NCBI GenBank assembly: GCA_015234495.1
Contig: JADGMZ010000045.1
Span: 1-7,138, forward strand
DNA: 7,138 nucleotides
Direction: 5' to 3'
Source of the DNA: Brevundimonas sp.
Lineage (GTDB): Bacteria > Pseudomonadota > Alphaproteobacteria > Caulobacterales > Caulobacteraceae
The position numbers were made by a program, and so were the translations under genes. Below, piece after piece: positions 1 to 6,925 of this stretch; the stretch's first letter is position 1, and the number at the start of each line of letters is the position of its first letter. A model generated the notes under the pieces. The model did not search any database, was not told the origin of the DNA, and saw nothing but the letters and a program-made list of their open reading frames with translations.

Positions 1-1899
1 CCAGAACAGGTCGCCGACCGCCTTGGCGCCGCGCACGAAGACGAAGTCATACAGCTCGTCGAAATACCACTTGTTGTAGAGGAAGGCGTGGATCATGCCG
101 CCACGATCGGCCATCCGGCGGGCCATGCCCTCCTTGAGGACATAGAGCCAGAAGGCGACGAAGGTGCCGATCAGGGTCAGCACCAGCGGCGACCACTTCA
201 CCCAGGTGGGGACCTCGTGGGCGTCGTGCAGCACGTGGTTGTCGGCGGCCGTGAAGATCGCCGCGCCCCAGAACTCGCCCTCGTGATGGCCGATGAAATA
301 GGGCGCGAACAGCAGGCCGGCGGCGACGGCGCCGACCGACAGGACCAGCAGCGGCACGATCATCACCCACGGGCTCTCGTGCGGCTTCAACGGGCCGTGG
401 TGGCCATGGTCGTCGTGGGCGTGCGCGTCGTCGGCGACCGGCTCGGAGTGGGTCTCCAGCTGGGCGTGCGAAGCGTGGTCGTCCGCGTGGTGGGCGCCCT
501 CCTCCTTCCACACCGGCTTGTTGTGGAAGGTCATGAAGATCAGCCGCCACGAATAGTAGGCGGTCAGGCCGGCGGCGATGATGCCGACCAGGAAGGCGAA
601 CAGGCCCATCGGCGAATGGCCCGACGCCGCGGCGGCATAGGCGCTCTCGATGATGGCGTCCTTGGAATAGAAGCCGGCGAAGCCGCCCACGCCCGGGATG
701 CCGAAGCCGGTGATGGCGATGGTGCCGATCATCATCACCGCATAGGTGACGGGCAGCAGCTTCCACAGTCCGCCCATCTGCCGCATGTCCTGCTCGTGGT
801 GCATGCCGTGGATCACCGAGCCGGCGCCCAGGAACAGCAGGGCCTTGAAAAAGGCGTGGGTGAACAGGTGGAACATGGCCGCCTCATAGGCGCCCACGCC
901 GGCGGCGAAGAACATGTAGCCCAGTTGCGAACAGGTCGAATAGGCGATGACCCGCTTGATGTCGTTCTGGGCCAGGCCGACGGTGGCGGCGAACAGGGCC
1001 GTGACCGCGCCGGTCAGGGCGATGATCTGGCTGGCGTAGGGCGCGTACTCGTAGAGCGGCGACAGCAGGCAGACCATGTAGACGCCGGCCGTGACCATGG
1101 TCGCGGCGTGGATCAGGGCCGAGACCGGGGTCGGGCCCTCCATGGCGTCGGGCAGCCAGGTGTGCAGGAAGAACTGGGCCGACTTGCCCATGGCGCCGAC
1201 GAACAGCAGCACCCCGGCGAGGTCGAGCGCCGACCATTCGCGGCCGATGAACACCCAGCCCGTGCCTTCGCGCGAGGCGATCATCGGGAACAGCTCGGCG
1301 AACTCGATGGTGCCGAACATCCAGAACACCGTCAGGATGCCCAGCGCGAAGCCGAAGTCGCCGACGCGGTTGACCACGAAGGCCTTGATGGCGGCGGCGC
1401 TGGCGGTCGACTTCTTGTACCAGAAGCCGATCAGCAGATAGGACGCCAGCCCCACCCCTTCCCAGCCGAAGAACAGCTGCATGAAGTCGGCGGCGGTGAC
1501 CAGCGCCAGCATGGCGAAGGTGAACAGTGACAGATAGGCGAAGAACCGGGGCTTGTCCGGGTCCTCTGCCATGTAGCCCCAGCTGTACAGGTGGACCAGC
1601 GACGACACCGTCGTCACCACCACCAGCATCACGGCCGACAGGGCGTCGATGCGGATCGCCCAGTTCGACTGGAAGTCGCCGACGTGGATGAAGGGCGCGA
1701 TGTGGACCGTGAACGGCTCCAGTTCGCCCCAGGTCCACTGGCCGAAGACGATCCAGGCCACGATGCAGGACAGGAACAGCAGGCCGGTGGTGATGGATTT
1801 CGACAGCAGGTCGCCCAGTCGCCGGCCGGTCAGGCCGACGACGGCCGCGCCCAGCAGCGGTGCGAATACGCCGATAGTGACGAGAAGCTCGAGGTCCAC
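1..1899 (-). CDS. nuoL: NADH-quinone oxidoreductase subunit L, 3' end cut by window edge
   Basis: NuoL is the distal antiporter-like subunit of the complex I membrane arm and takes part in proton translocation. I translated the frame by hand: it is open for 633 codons from a GTG start at 1899 to the left edge, with no stop. An in-frame TGA at 1926-1924 bounds the start, and GAAGGG lies 6 nt upstream of the GTG. Family landmarks are present: [19 protein letters not shown] with the TM5 glutamate (E147), the TM7 lysine in MGKSAQFF (K239), a conserved histidine in ALIHAATM (H264) and the TM12 lysine in FYSKDAI (K413). The visible end, [14 protein letters not shown] from residue 608, belongs to the region before the long lateral helix, so that helix and the last membrane segment are largely missing. 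A histidine-rich loop (residues 470-507) is unusual. The gene lies downstream of nuoK across a 179-bp repeat-bearing gap. Identity is very secure; the exact start is fairly secure. Confidence 0.97.
   Translation of the reverse strand, partial: MDLELLVTIGVFAPLLGAAVVGLTGRRLGDLLSKSITTGLLFLSCIVAWIVFGQWTWGELEPFTVHIAPFIHVGDFQSNWAIRIDALSAVMLVVVTTVSSLVHLYSWGYMAEDPDKPRFFAYLSLFTFAMLALVTAADFMQLFFGWEGVGLASYLLIGFWYKKSTASAAAIKAFVVNRVGDFGFALGILTVFWMFGTIEFAELFPMIASREGTGWVFIGREWSALDLAGVLLFVGAMGKSAQFFLHTWLPDAMEGPTPVSALIHAATMVTAGVYMVCLLSPLYEYAPYASQIIALTGAVTALFAATVGLAQNDIKRVIAYSTCSQLGYMFFAAGVGAYEAAMFHLFTHAFFKALLFLGAGSVIHGMHHEQDMRQMGGLWKLLPVTYAVMMIGTIAITGFGIPGVGGFAGFYSKDAIIESAYAAAASGHSPMGLFAFLVGIIAAGLTAYYSWRLIFMTFHNKPVWKEEGAHHADDHASHAQLETHSEPVADDAHAHDDHGHHGPLKPHESPWVMIVPLLVLSVGAVAAGLLFAPYFIGHHEGEFWGAAIFTAADNHVLHDAHEVPTWVKWSPLVLTLIGTFVAFWLYVLKEGMARRMADRGGMIHAFLYNKWYFDELYDFVFVRGAKAVGDLFW
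379..492 (-). other. Histidine/aspartate-rich loop within NuoL
   Basis: This stretch encodes NuoL residues 470-507, where I count 11 histidines in 38 residues, mixed with aspartate and glutamate (for example [13 protein letters not shown]). It lies between a membrane segment ending near FMTFHNKP and the next one starting [11 protein letters not shown], probably the TM13-TM14 loop. From the usual NuoL topology that loop should face the cytoplasm (inference). The frame is intact on both sides, so this is a real in-frame insertion and not a frameshift. Divalent metal binding is a possibility only; a low-complexity linker with no specific role is equally possible. Confidence 0.8.
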
Positions 1900-1905
1900 G
1901 ATCAG

Positions 1906-1911
1906 CCCTTC
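1906..1911 (-). promoter_or_regulatory. Shine-Dalgarno site for the GTG start of nuoL
   Basis: On the minus strand this reads GAAGGG and ends 6 nt before the GTG at 1899. No ATG lies in frame between the TGA at 1926-1924 and that GTG, which supports the GTG start. The site lies just downstream of the inverted repeat, so a folded repeat in the mRNA would end about 9 nt before it. Confidence 0.6.
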
Positions 1912-1919
1912 ACCAAGTT

Positions 1920-2053
1920 CCGCTCATCCCGGCGAAAGCCGGGACCCAGTGCTTTGGGCGATGAGAGCGGGATCGACATGCTGGAACGGTAGTCCTGAAG
2001 CGCCGGCGTCAAGCTGGACAGAACTGGGTCCCGGCTTTCGCCGGGATGAGCGG
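1920..2053. repeat. REP/REPIN-like inverted repeat pair between nuoK and nuoL
   Basis: Positions 1920-1950 and 2023-2053 are perfect 31-bp inverted copies of each other, separated by a 72-nt spacer (1951-2022). Each arm contains its own small palindrome: CCCGGC-GAAA-GCCGGG at 1928-1943 and its complement form CCCGGC-TTTC-GCCGGG at 2030-2045. The RNA could therefore fold either as one long stem closing the spacer or as two local 6-bp hairpins, the downstream or upstream one having a GAAA tetraloop depending on strand. Two REP palindromes in opposite orientation around a short spacer is the layout called a REPIN. I recall closely similar sequence dispersed in many alphaproteobacterial genomes, but only this one pair is in the window. 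It fills most of the nuoK-nuoL gap and could act on mRNA stability or processing (inference). No run of T follows either hairpin, so it is not a typical intrinsic terminator. Confidence 0.9.
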
Positions 2054-2078
2054 GGAGAGAGAACTGGTTCGACATCGG

Positions 2079-2387
2079 CTACCCCTTCATCACCGACGCG
2101 TCATCCACGGCGATGTCGCCGCGGTTACGGAAGAAGGTCACCAGAATGGCCAGGCCGACGGCGGCCTCGGCCGCGGCCACGGTCAGGACGAACATGGCCA
2201 TGATCTGGCCGGAGACGTCGTTGAGGTAGGCCGAGAAGGCGACGAAATTGATGTTCACCGCCAGCAGGATCATCTCGATCGACATCAGGATGATGATCAC
2301 GTTCTTGCGGTTCACGAAGATGCCGAAGACACCGATAGTGAACAGGATGGCGCCGACCGCCAGATAGTGTTCCAGGGTGATGTCCAT
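2079..2387 (-). CDS. nuoK: NADH-quinone oxidoreductase subunit K
   Basis: NuoK is a small membrane-arm subunit of complex I (ND4L homologue) whose buried glutamates are part of the proton pathway. The protein is 102 residues, the normal length. It starts [20 protein letters not shown] and has three hydrophobic segments at about residues 5-24, 30-50 and 61-85. The two conserved membrane glutamates are visible as E38 in [13 protein letters not shown] and E74 in [11 protein letters not shown]. The start codon overlaps the nuoJ stop by one base (TGATG), and GGAGGA at 2402-2397, inside the end of nuoJ, is a good ribosome-binding site. A larger open frame running through this region would merge out-of-frame nuoJ sequence with NuoK; the 102-residue reading is correct. 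After the stop comes the repeat-bearing gap before nuoL. Confidence 0.98.
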   Translation of the reverse strand: MDITLEHYLAVGAILFTIGVFGIFVNRKNVIIILMSIEMILLAVNINFVAFSAYLNDVSGQIMAMFVLTVAAAEAAVGLAILVTFFRNRGDIAVDDASVMKG

Positions 2388-3013
2388 CAGAGCAGGTCCT
2401 CCGCCGAGACGCCGGCGCCGGTCGGCGCATCCTTGACCTCGACCGCCGTGCGACGGTCGCGGTTGATCTGGTCGTGGGCGTTCTGGCGCTTGATGTTGGG
2501 CTTGTGGCGCAGGGTCAGGACGATGGCCCCGATCATGGCGATCAGCAGCACGATCCCCGCCGCCTGGAAGATGTAGACGTAGTCGGTGTAGAGCACCCGT
2601 CCGATGGCCTCGGCATTGGTCATGTCGATCGACGCGGCGACGGGGCCGACGGCGTCTGCAGCGGCGCCGCCCTGCACGACCACCAGCGAGATCATGATCA
2701 TCTCGGCCAGCAGGATGCCGGCCACGATCGCCGCCAGCGGCAGGTAGCGGGCGTAGCCCTCGCGCAGGCGCACGAAGTCGACGTCCAGCATCATGACCAC
2801 GAACAGGAACAGCACCGCGACGGCGCCCACGTAGACCACGACCAGCAGCATGGCCAGGAACTCCGCCCCCAGCAGGACGAACAGCCCGGCCGACGAGAAG
2901 AAGGTCAGGATCAGCCACAGCACGCTGTGCACGGGGTTCCGGGCGGTGACGACCATCAGGCCGCCCGCCACGGCCACCGCCGCCAGCAGATAGAAGGCGA
3001 TACCTTGCAACAT
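2387..3013 (-). CDS. nuoJ: NADH-quinone oxidoreductase subunit J
   Basis: NuoJ (ND6 homologue) is a membrane-arm subunit of complex I lying between NuoH and the NuoK/N/M/L row; its third helix undergoes changes linked to coupling. The 208-residue protein shows five hydrophobic segments, roughly residues 3-22, 28-48, 51-76, 90-113 and 149-166. The signature region is [20 protein letters not shown] followed by [20 protein letters not shown] (residues 26-70). A charged tail of about 40 residues ends ...AEDLL; such tails are usual in alphaproteobacterial members as far as I recall. The start at 3013 is preceded 6 nt upstream by GAAGG (3024-3020). It is separated from nuoI by 74 bp and overlaps nuoK by one base. 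Confidence 0.97.
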   Translation of the reverse strand: MLQGIAFYLLAAVAVAGGLMVVTARNPVHSVLWLILTFFSSAGLFVLLGAEFLAMLLVVVYVGAVAVLFLFVVMMLDVDFVRLREGYARYLPLAAIVAGILLAEMIMISLVVVQGGAAADAVGPVAASIDMTNAEAIGRVLYTDYVYIFQAAGIVLLIAMIGAIVLTLRHKPNIKRQNAHDQINRDRRTAVEVKDAPTGAGVSAEDLL

Positions 3014-3087
3014 CTGAGGCCTTCGCCCCTTTCGTCTATGGGCGGCGACCCCTCGCGGAATCGCCCTCCCCGTTCAGCGTGTGCGCC
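3014..3087. other. nuoI-nuoJ intergenic gap
   Basis: This 74-bp non-coding gap is one of only two real gaps in the window. Its right edge is part of the perfect palindrome at 3083-3102, and its left end holds the nuoJ ribosome-binding site. I see no -35/-10 pair and no run of T after the palindrome, so I call neither a promoter nor a terminator here. Confidence 0.6.
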
Positions 3088-3102
3088 TTACCGGTAAGGC
3101 GC
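3083..3102. repeat. 20-bp perfect palindrome spanning the nuoI stop codon
   Basis: The sequence GCGCCTTACCGGTAAGGCGC is identical to its own reverse complement. It covers the last codons and the TAA stop of nuoI and reaches five bases into the gap before nuoJ. As RNA it can form an 8-bp stem with a CCGG loop. It lacks a following U-run, so it may affect mRNA decay or processing rather than terminate, or it may bind a dimeric protein as DNA. Chance in GC-rich sequence cannot be excluded, but a perfect 20-mer palindrome is rare at random. Confidence 0.75.
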
Positions 3103-3579
3103 GTCGAGTTCCAGATTCTTCGCGATCAACCGCTCCCAGCGGTCGCCGTTCGAAAGCAGTTTTTCCTTGTCGTAGAGCAGCTCTTCCCGGGTCTCGACGG
3201 TGAACTCCGAGTTCGGACCCTCGACGATGGCGTCCACCGGGCAGGCCTCCTCGCACAGGCCGCAGTAGATGCACTTCACCATATCGATGTCGTAGCGGGT
3301 GGTGCGGCGGCTGCCGTCGGCGCGCGGCTCGGCCTCGATGGTGATGGCCTGGGCCGGGCAGATGGCCTCGCACAGCTTGCAGGCGATGCAGCGCTCTTCC
3401 CCGTTGGGATAGCGGCGCAGGGCGTGCTCGCCGCGGAAACGCGGCGACTGCGGGTTGCGCTCGAACGGATAGTTTACGGTCGCCTTGGGCCGCATCATGT
3501 ATTTCAGCGACAGGCCGAGGGCGCCGACGATGTCGAGCATCATCGCACCCTTGGTCGCCTGGACGAGACGGGTCAGCAT
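3088..3579 (-). CDS. nuoI: NADH-quinone oxidoreductase subunit I, two 4Fe-4S ferredoxin
   Basis: NuoI (TYKY homologue) carries tetranuclear clusters N6a and N6b in the peripheral arm of complex I, passing electrons from NuoG towards NuoB and the quinone site. The 163-residue protein has the two expected CxxCxxCxxxCP motifs: [12 protein letters not shown] (C64, C67, C70, C74) and [12 protein letters not shown] (C103, C106, C109, C113). In the fold, the fourth cysteine of each motif belongs to the other cluster. The N-terminal part (about residues 10-50: [20 protein letters not shown]...[20 protein letters not shown]) is the conserved amphipathic lead-in that docks on the membrane arm. The length matches alphaproteobacterial members. 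The ATG overlaps the lipoprotein-gene stop by one base (TGATG), suggesting translational coupling. A methionine pair at residues 13-14 is a less likely alternative start. Confidence 0.98.
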   Translation of the reverse strand: MLTRLVQATKGAMMLDIVGALGLSLKYMMRPKATVNYPFERNPQSPRFRGEHALRRYPNGEERCIACKLCEAICPAQAITIEAEPRADGSRRTTRYDIDMVKCIYCGLCEEACPVDAIVEGPNSEFTVETREELLYDKEKLLSNGDRWERLIAKNLELDAPYR

Positions 3580-3806
3580 CAGTCTTCAACTCCCGAGACG
3601 CCGCGGCACAGCTCGACCTTGCGCGGATCGTCGTCCTTGGTGATGCGGCACAGCCGCTGGCGCTCGGCGTACTCGCGCTCGGCGGCCTGCTGGCGGCGCT
3701 CCCACTGGTAGACCGAGACCGGCTCGGCCTCGTAGTTCGGCACGGCGCAGGCCGAGGCGCCCGCGGCCAGGGCGGCCAGTCCGGCGAGGATCAGGACACG
3801 GCTCAT
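3579..3806 (-). CDS. Small predicted lipoprotein, function unknown, between nuoH and nuoI
   Basis: This 75-residue ORF is not a core complex I subunit and I do not recognise its family. It starts [20 protein letters not shown], which looks like a lipoprotein signal peptide: a short positive n-region, an Ala/Leu core and a cysteine at residue 20 after Ala-Ser-Ala. The lipobox is imperfect because position -3 is alanine rather than leucine. The mature part would be about 56 residues, highly charged, with a likely helix around residues 33-51 ([18 protein letters not shown]) and two further cysteines, C53 and C67, that could form a disulphide in the periplasm. Its ATG overlaps the nuoH stop by four bases (ATGA), and its TGA overlaps the nuoI ATG by one base. 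Such tight packing argues for a real translated gene. A role as complex I accessory or assembly factor is a guess from position only. Confidence 0.85.
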   Translation of the reverse strand: MSRVLILAGLAALAAGASACAVPNYEAEPVSVYQWERRQQAAEREYAERQRLCRITKDDDPRKVELCRGVSGVED

Positions 3807-4873
3807 GCGCCCACCCCGAACACCCGCCAGGCCGAGACCACCACCACCGACACCAGCGCCGTCGGCAGGAAGATCTTCCAGCCCAGCCGCATGAGCTGGT
3901 CGTAGCGGTAGCGGGGCACGAAGGCCTTCACCATGGCGATCATGAAGAACCAGAACACGATCTTGGCGAAAAACACCAGGAAGTAGAACAGGTTGGCCAG
4001 GAACTCCGGCCACTCGTTCAGCGCGATCCACTCGACCGGGAAGCCCGGGTTCCAGCCGCCGAAGAACAGCAGGCTGATCATGGCGCACATGAAGACGATG
4101 TTGGCGTATTCGCCGATCATGAACAGCAGGTAGGGCGTCGAACTGTATTCGACCTGGTAGCCGGCCACGAGCTCCGACTCCGCCTCGGGCAGGTCGAACG
4201 GCGGCCGGTTGGTCTCGGCCAGGGCCGAGATGAAGAAGATGATCGCCATCGGGAACATCACCACGATGGTGGGCCAGGTCGCCAGGCCGCCGCCGAAGGC
4301 GAACCAGTTCCACGCCCAGCCGCCCTGCTGGGTGACGATCGAGGTCAGGTTCATCGTCCCCGACAGCAGGATGACGTTGATGATCACCAGGCCGATGGAG
4401 ACCTCGTAGGACACCATCTGCGCGGCCGACCGCAGCGAGCCCAGGAAGGGATACTTCGAGTTCGAAGCCCAGCCGCCCATGATGATGCCGTAGACGCCCA
4501 GCGAACTGATCGCGAGGATGTAGAGGATCCCCACGTTCAGGTCGGAGATCACCCAGCCCGGCGCGAACGGGATCACCGCCCAGGCGATGAAGGCCAGGAT
4601 GAAGGTGATCAGCGGGGCCAGCAGGAACACGACCTTGTCGGCCCCGGCCGGCACGACGATCTCCTTCAGCACGAATTTGAAGAAGTCGGCGAACGACTGC
4701 AGCAGGCCGAACGGCCCGACCACGTTGGGACCCTTGCGCATCTGCACGCCGGCCCAGATCTTGCGGTCGGCCAGCAGCAGGAAGGCCAGCGAGATCAGGA
4801 TGCCGACGGTGACCAGCAGGATCCCGCCGGCGGTGATCAGGGTCCAGCCCAGAGGGGAGCTCCAGAAGTCCAT
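3803..4873 (-). CDS. nuoH: NADH-quinone oxidoreductase subunit H
   Basis: NuoH (ND1 homologue) anchors the peripheral arm of complex I to the membrane arm and forms much of the quinone tunnel with NuoB and NuoD. The 356-residue protein is strongly hydrophobic with about eight or nine membrane segments, the usual size for alphaproteobacteria. Conserved blocks include ADRKIW (35-40) and [10 protein letters not shown] (44-53) with [11 protein letters not shown] after it, [12 protein letters not shown] (146-157), and [21 protein letters not shown] (219-239), the acidic loop that forms part of the link from quinone chemistry to proton pumping. The ATG lies 6 bp after the nuoG stop, and the Shine-Dalgarno-like GGAGTAAGG overlaps that stop. 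The gene's own TGA overlaps the start of the small lipoprotein gene by four bases. Nothing looks truncated or altered. Confidence 0.98.
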   Translation of the reverse strand: MDFWSSPLGWTLITAGGILLVTVGILISLAFLLLADRKIWAGVQMRKGPNVVGPFGLLQSFADFFKFVLKEIVVPAGADKVVFLLAPLITFILAFIAWAVIPFAPGWVISDLNVGILYILAISSLGVYGIIMGGWASNSKYPFLGSLRSAAQMVSYEVSIGLVIINVILLSGTMNLTSIVTQQGGWAWNWFAFGGGLATWPTIVVMFPMAIIFFISALAETNRPPFDLPEAESELVAGYQVEYSSTPYLLFMIGEYANIVFMCAMISLLFFGGWNPGFPVEWIALNEWPEFLANLFYFLVFFAKIVFWFFMIAMVKAFVPRYRYDQLMRLGWKIFLPTALVSVVVVSAWRVFGVGA

Positions 4874-4879
4874 CGGGCC

Positions 4880-6925
4880 TTACTCCGCCGCCATGGAGAC
4901 CGGGGCGGTCCGCAGGGCGGACAGCTCGGCCATGGTCGCGCTGGCGCGCGCGATCGGATTGTTGAGGTAGGTGTCGCGAACGGTCGAGTGGAAGGCCGTG
5001 TCGCCGAGGTCGCCCTTGCGGCCCAGCGCGGCCGCGTCGAACGACGCCGGCGCCGGCAGGTAGTCGATGCGGCCGAAGGTCGGGTGATCCGCCATCAACT
5101 TCGTGCGCAGCTGGTCGAGGGTGTCGTACGGCAGGGTGTGGCCGACCAGGGCCGACAGCGCCCGCAGGATGGCCCAGTCCTCCTTCGCCTGCCCCTTCGG
5201 GAAGACCGCGCGTTCGGCCATCTGCACCCGGCCCTCGGTGTTGACGTAGAGCCCCGGCTTCTCGGTGTAGGCCGCGCCCGGCAGGATCACGTCGGCGCCG
5301 TGCGCCCCGCGGTCGCCGTGGCTGCCCAGATAGACCTTGAAGGCCTTGGTCGCCGAGGCATCGATCTCGTCGGCGCCGAGCAGGAACAGCACGTCCAGCG
5401 CGCCCTTCCTGGCCATGTCGACCGCCGAAAGTCCGCCCTCGGCCGGGACGAAGCCCATGTCGAGGCCGCCGACCCGCGCCGCCGCGCTGTGCAGCACGTT
5501 GAAACCGTTCCAGCCGTCCTTGACCACGCCGACCTTCCTGGCCAGCGCGCCGAGCGCGTTCAGCACCGCCGGCCCGGTCTCGCCGGTCAGGGCCCCGGCG
5601 CCGGCGATGATGGCCGGCCGCTCGGCCCGGGCGAGGAAGTCCATCGCCGCCTTGGGCAGCTTGCCCAGCGTCTTCGAGCCGGCCCCCAGCCAGCTGTAGT
5701 CGAAGGTCAGATCAGCCTGTTCGCCGATCAGGCCGATGGTGGTCTTGCCGGTTAGCCATGCCTTGCGCAGGCGGGCGTTCAGCAGCGGCGCCTCGGTCCG
5801 CGGGTTGGCCCCGACGATCAGGACCGCGTCCGCATTTTCAACGCCTTGCAAGCCGGAGTTGAACAGCCAACCCTCGCGCGGGCCGTAGCCCAGCGCGGTC
5901 CCGTCCTGGCGGCAGTCGGTGTTGGGCGAGCCCATAGCGCGGAACAGGTCGAGCGCCGCCTTCATCGACTCGGCGTCCTGCAGGTCGCCGGCGATGACGC
6001 CGATCCTTTCAGGCTTCGCGGCCTTCAGCCTGCCGGCCACGACCTCCAGCGCCTCCTCCCAGGAGGCGGCGCGCAGCTTGCCGTTGTCGCGCACATAGGG
6101 GCGGTCGAGGCGCTGGCGCTGCAGGCCGTCGACGACGTAGCGGCTGATGTCCGACAGCCACTCCTCGTTCACCGCATCATTGATCCGCGGCAGCACGCGC
6201 ATGACCTCGGCGCCGCGCGCATCGACACGGATGTTCGAGCCCAGACCGTCCATGACGTCGATGGAGCCGGTCTTCTTCAGCTCCCACGGGCGATAGTGGA
6301 ACTGCCACGGCCGGTGGGTCAGGGCGCCGACCGGGCACAGGTCGTTGACGTTGCCCGACAACTCGGAGTCGATGTTCTTTTCCAGATAGGTGGTGATCTC
6401 GGCGTCCTCGCCGCGCGAGATCATGCCGATGTCCGGCACCCCGGCCACCTCGGTGATGAATCGGACGCAGCGCGTGCACTGGATGCACCGCGTCATGAAG
6501 GTCTTCACCGTCGGACCCATGTTCTTTTCTTCGACGGCGCGCTTGTTCTCGGCGTAGCGCGAGCCGTCGCGGCCATAGGCCATGGCCTGGTCCTGCAGGT
6601 CGCACTCGCCGCCCTGGTCGCAGATCGGGCAGTCCAGCGGGTGGTTGATGAGCAGGAACTCCATCACCCCTTCGCGGGCCTTCTTGACCATCGGCGTGTC
6701 GGTGAAGATCTCCTGGCCGTCGGCGGCCGGCAGGGCGCAACTGGCCTGCGGCTTCGGCGGTCCGGGCTTCACCTCGACCAGGCACATGCGGCAGTTGCCG
6801 GCGATCGACAGGCGCTCGTGGTAGCAGAAACGCGGGATCTCCTGGCCGGCCTTCTCGGCGACCTGGAGCACGGTCATGCCGGGCTCGAATTCGATCTCTA
6901 CGCCGTTGACCTTGGCGACGGGCAT
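4880..6925 (-). CDS. nuoG: NADH-quinone oxidoreductase subunit G
   Basis: NuoG (75-kDa subunit, NDUFS1 homologue) relays electrons from NuoE/F through iron-sulphur clusters in the peripheral arm of complex I. The 681-residue protein has an N-terminal 2Fe-2S ferredoxin domain (C34, C45, C48, C63; cluster N1b), then the H95/C99/C102/C108 ligand set (N5) and C147/C150/C153/C197 (N4). From about residue 220 it has the molybdopterin-oxidoreductase fold, which in complex I carries no molybdenum cofactor. The extra N7 cluster of E. coli and Thermus is absent: where its cysteines would lie the sequence reads IDVMDGLGSNIRVD, much like the mitochondrial protein. The C-terminus has the family motif NNPIARASATMAEL. 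The start at 6925 has AAGAGG 7 nt upstream, and the ATG overlaps the stop of the preceding small ORF by one base. NuoH follows after 6 bp. Complete and intact. Confidence 0.98.
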   Translation of the reverse strand: MPVAKVNGVEIEFEPGMTVLQVAEKAGQEIPRFCYHERLSIAGNCRMCLVEVKPGPPKPQASCALPAADGQEIFTDTPMVKKAREGVMEFLLINHPLDCPICDQGGECDLQDQAMAYGRDGSRYAENKRAVEEKNMGPTVKTFMTRCIQCTRCVRFITEVAGVPDIGMISRGEDAEITTYLEKNIDSELSGNVNDLCPVGALTHRPWQFHYRPWELKKTGSIDVMDGLGSNIRVDARGAEVMRVLPRINDAVNEEWLSDISRYVVDGLQRQRLDRPYVRDNGKLRAASWEEALEVVAGRLKAAKPERIGVIAGDLQDAESMKAALDLFRAMGSPNTDCRQDGTALGYGPREGWLFNSGLQGVENADAVLIVGANPRTEAPLLNARLRKAWLTGKTTIGLIGEQADLTFDYSWLGAGSKTLGKLPKAAMDFLARAERPAIIAGAGALTGETGPAVLNALGALARKVGVVKDGWNGFNVLHSAAARVGGLDMGFVPAEGGLSAVDMARKGALDVLFLLGADEIDASATKAFKVYLGSHGDRGAHGADVILPGAAYTEKPGLYVNTEGRVQMAERAVFPKGQAKEDWAILRALSALVGHTLPYDTLDQLRTKLMADHPTFGRIDYLPAPASFDAAALGRKGDLGDTAFHSTVRDTYLNNPIARASATMAELSALRTAPVSMAAE

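Noticed and set aside
88..1530. Long plus-strand open frame (480 codons) opposite nuoL
   Set aside because: It is an antisense shadow of nuoL in GC-rich DNA. Its product is a low-complexity Asp/His/Gly/Gln-rich chain with no recognisable domain, while the minus strand encodes a well-conserved NuoL.
1928..2045. Intrinsic terminator between nuoK and nuoL
   Set aside because: The hairpins are GC-rich, but no run of T follows on the minus strand and nuoL continues in the same direction with its own ribosome-binding site, so a full terminator is not supported.
1911..2069. Target-site duplication or longer arms flanking the inverted repeat
   Set aside because: Flanks ACCAAGTTC (left) and GAACTGGTT (right) are only imperfectly complementary, and no direct repeat borders the element, so insertion by a transposon is not shown.
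1900..2078. Separate promoter for nuoL in the 179-bp gap
   Set aside because: I could not find a convincing -35/-10 pair on the minus strand; most of the gap is repeat and spacer.
1591..2203. Two plus-strand open frames running through the nuoL start and the repeat
   Set aside because: They read the antisense of nuoL and then the repeat arms, giving the peptides SSRRKPGPS and HPGESRDPV, which are the spurious peptides this repeat type yields when translated.
2046..3097. Plus-strand frames opposite nuoK and nuoJ
   Set aside because: They lie antisense to well-supported membrane subunits and have biased Asp/His/Gln composition without domain similarity.
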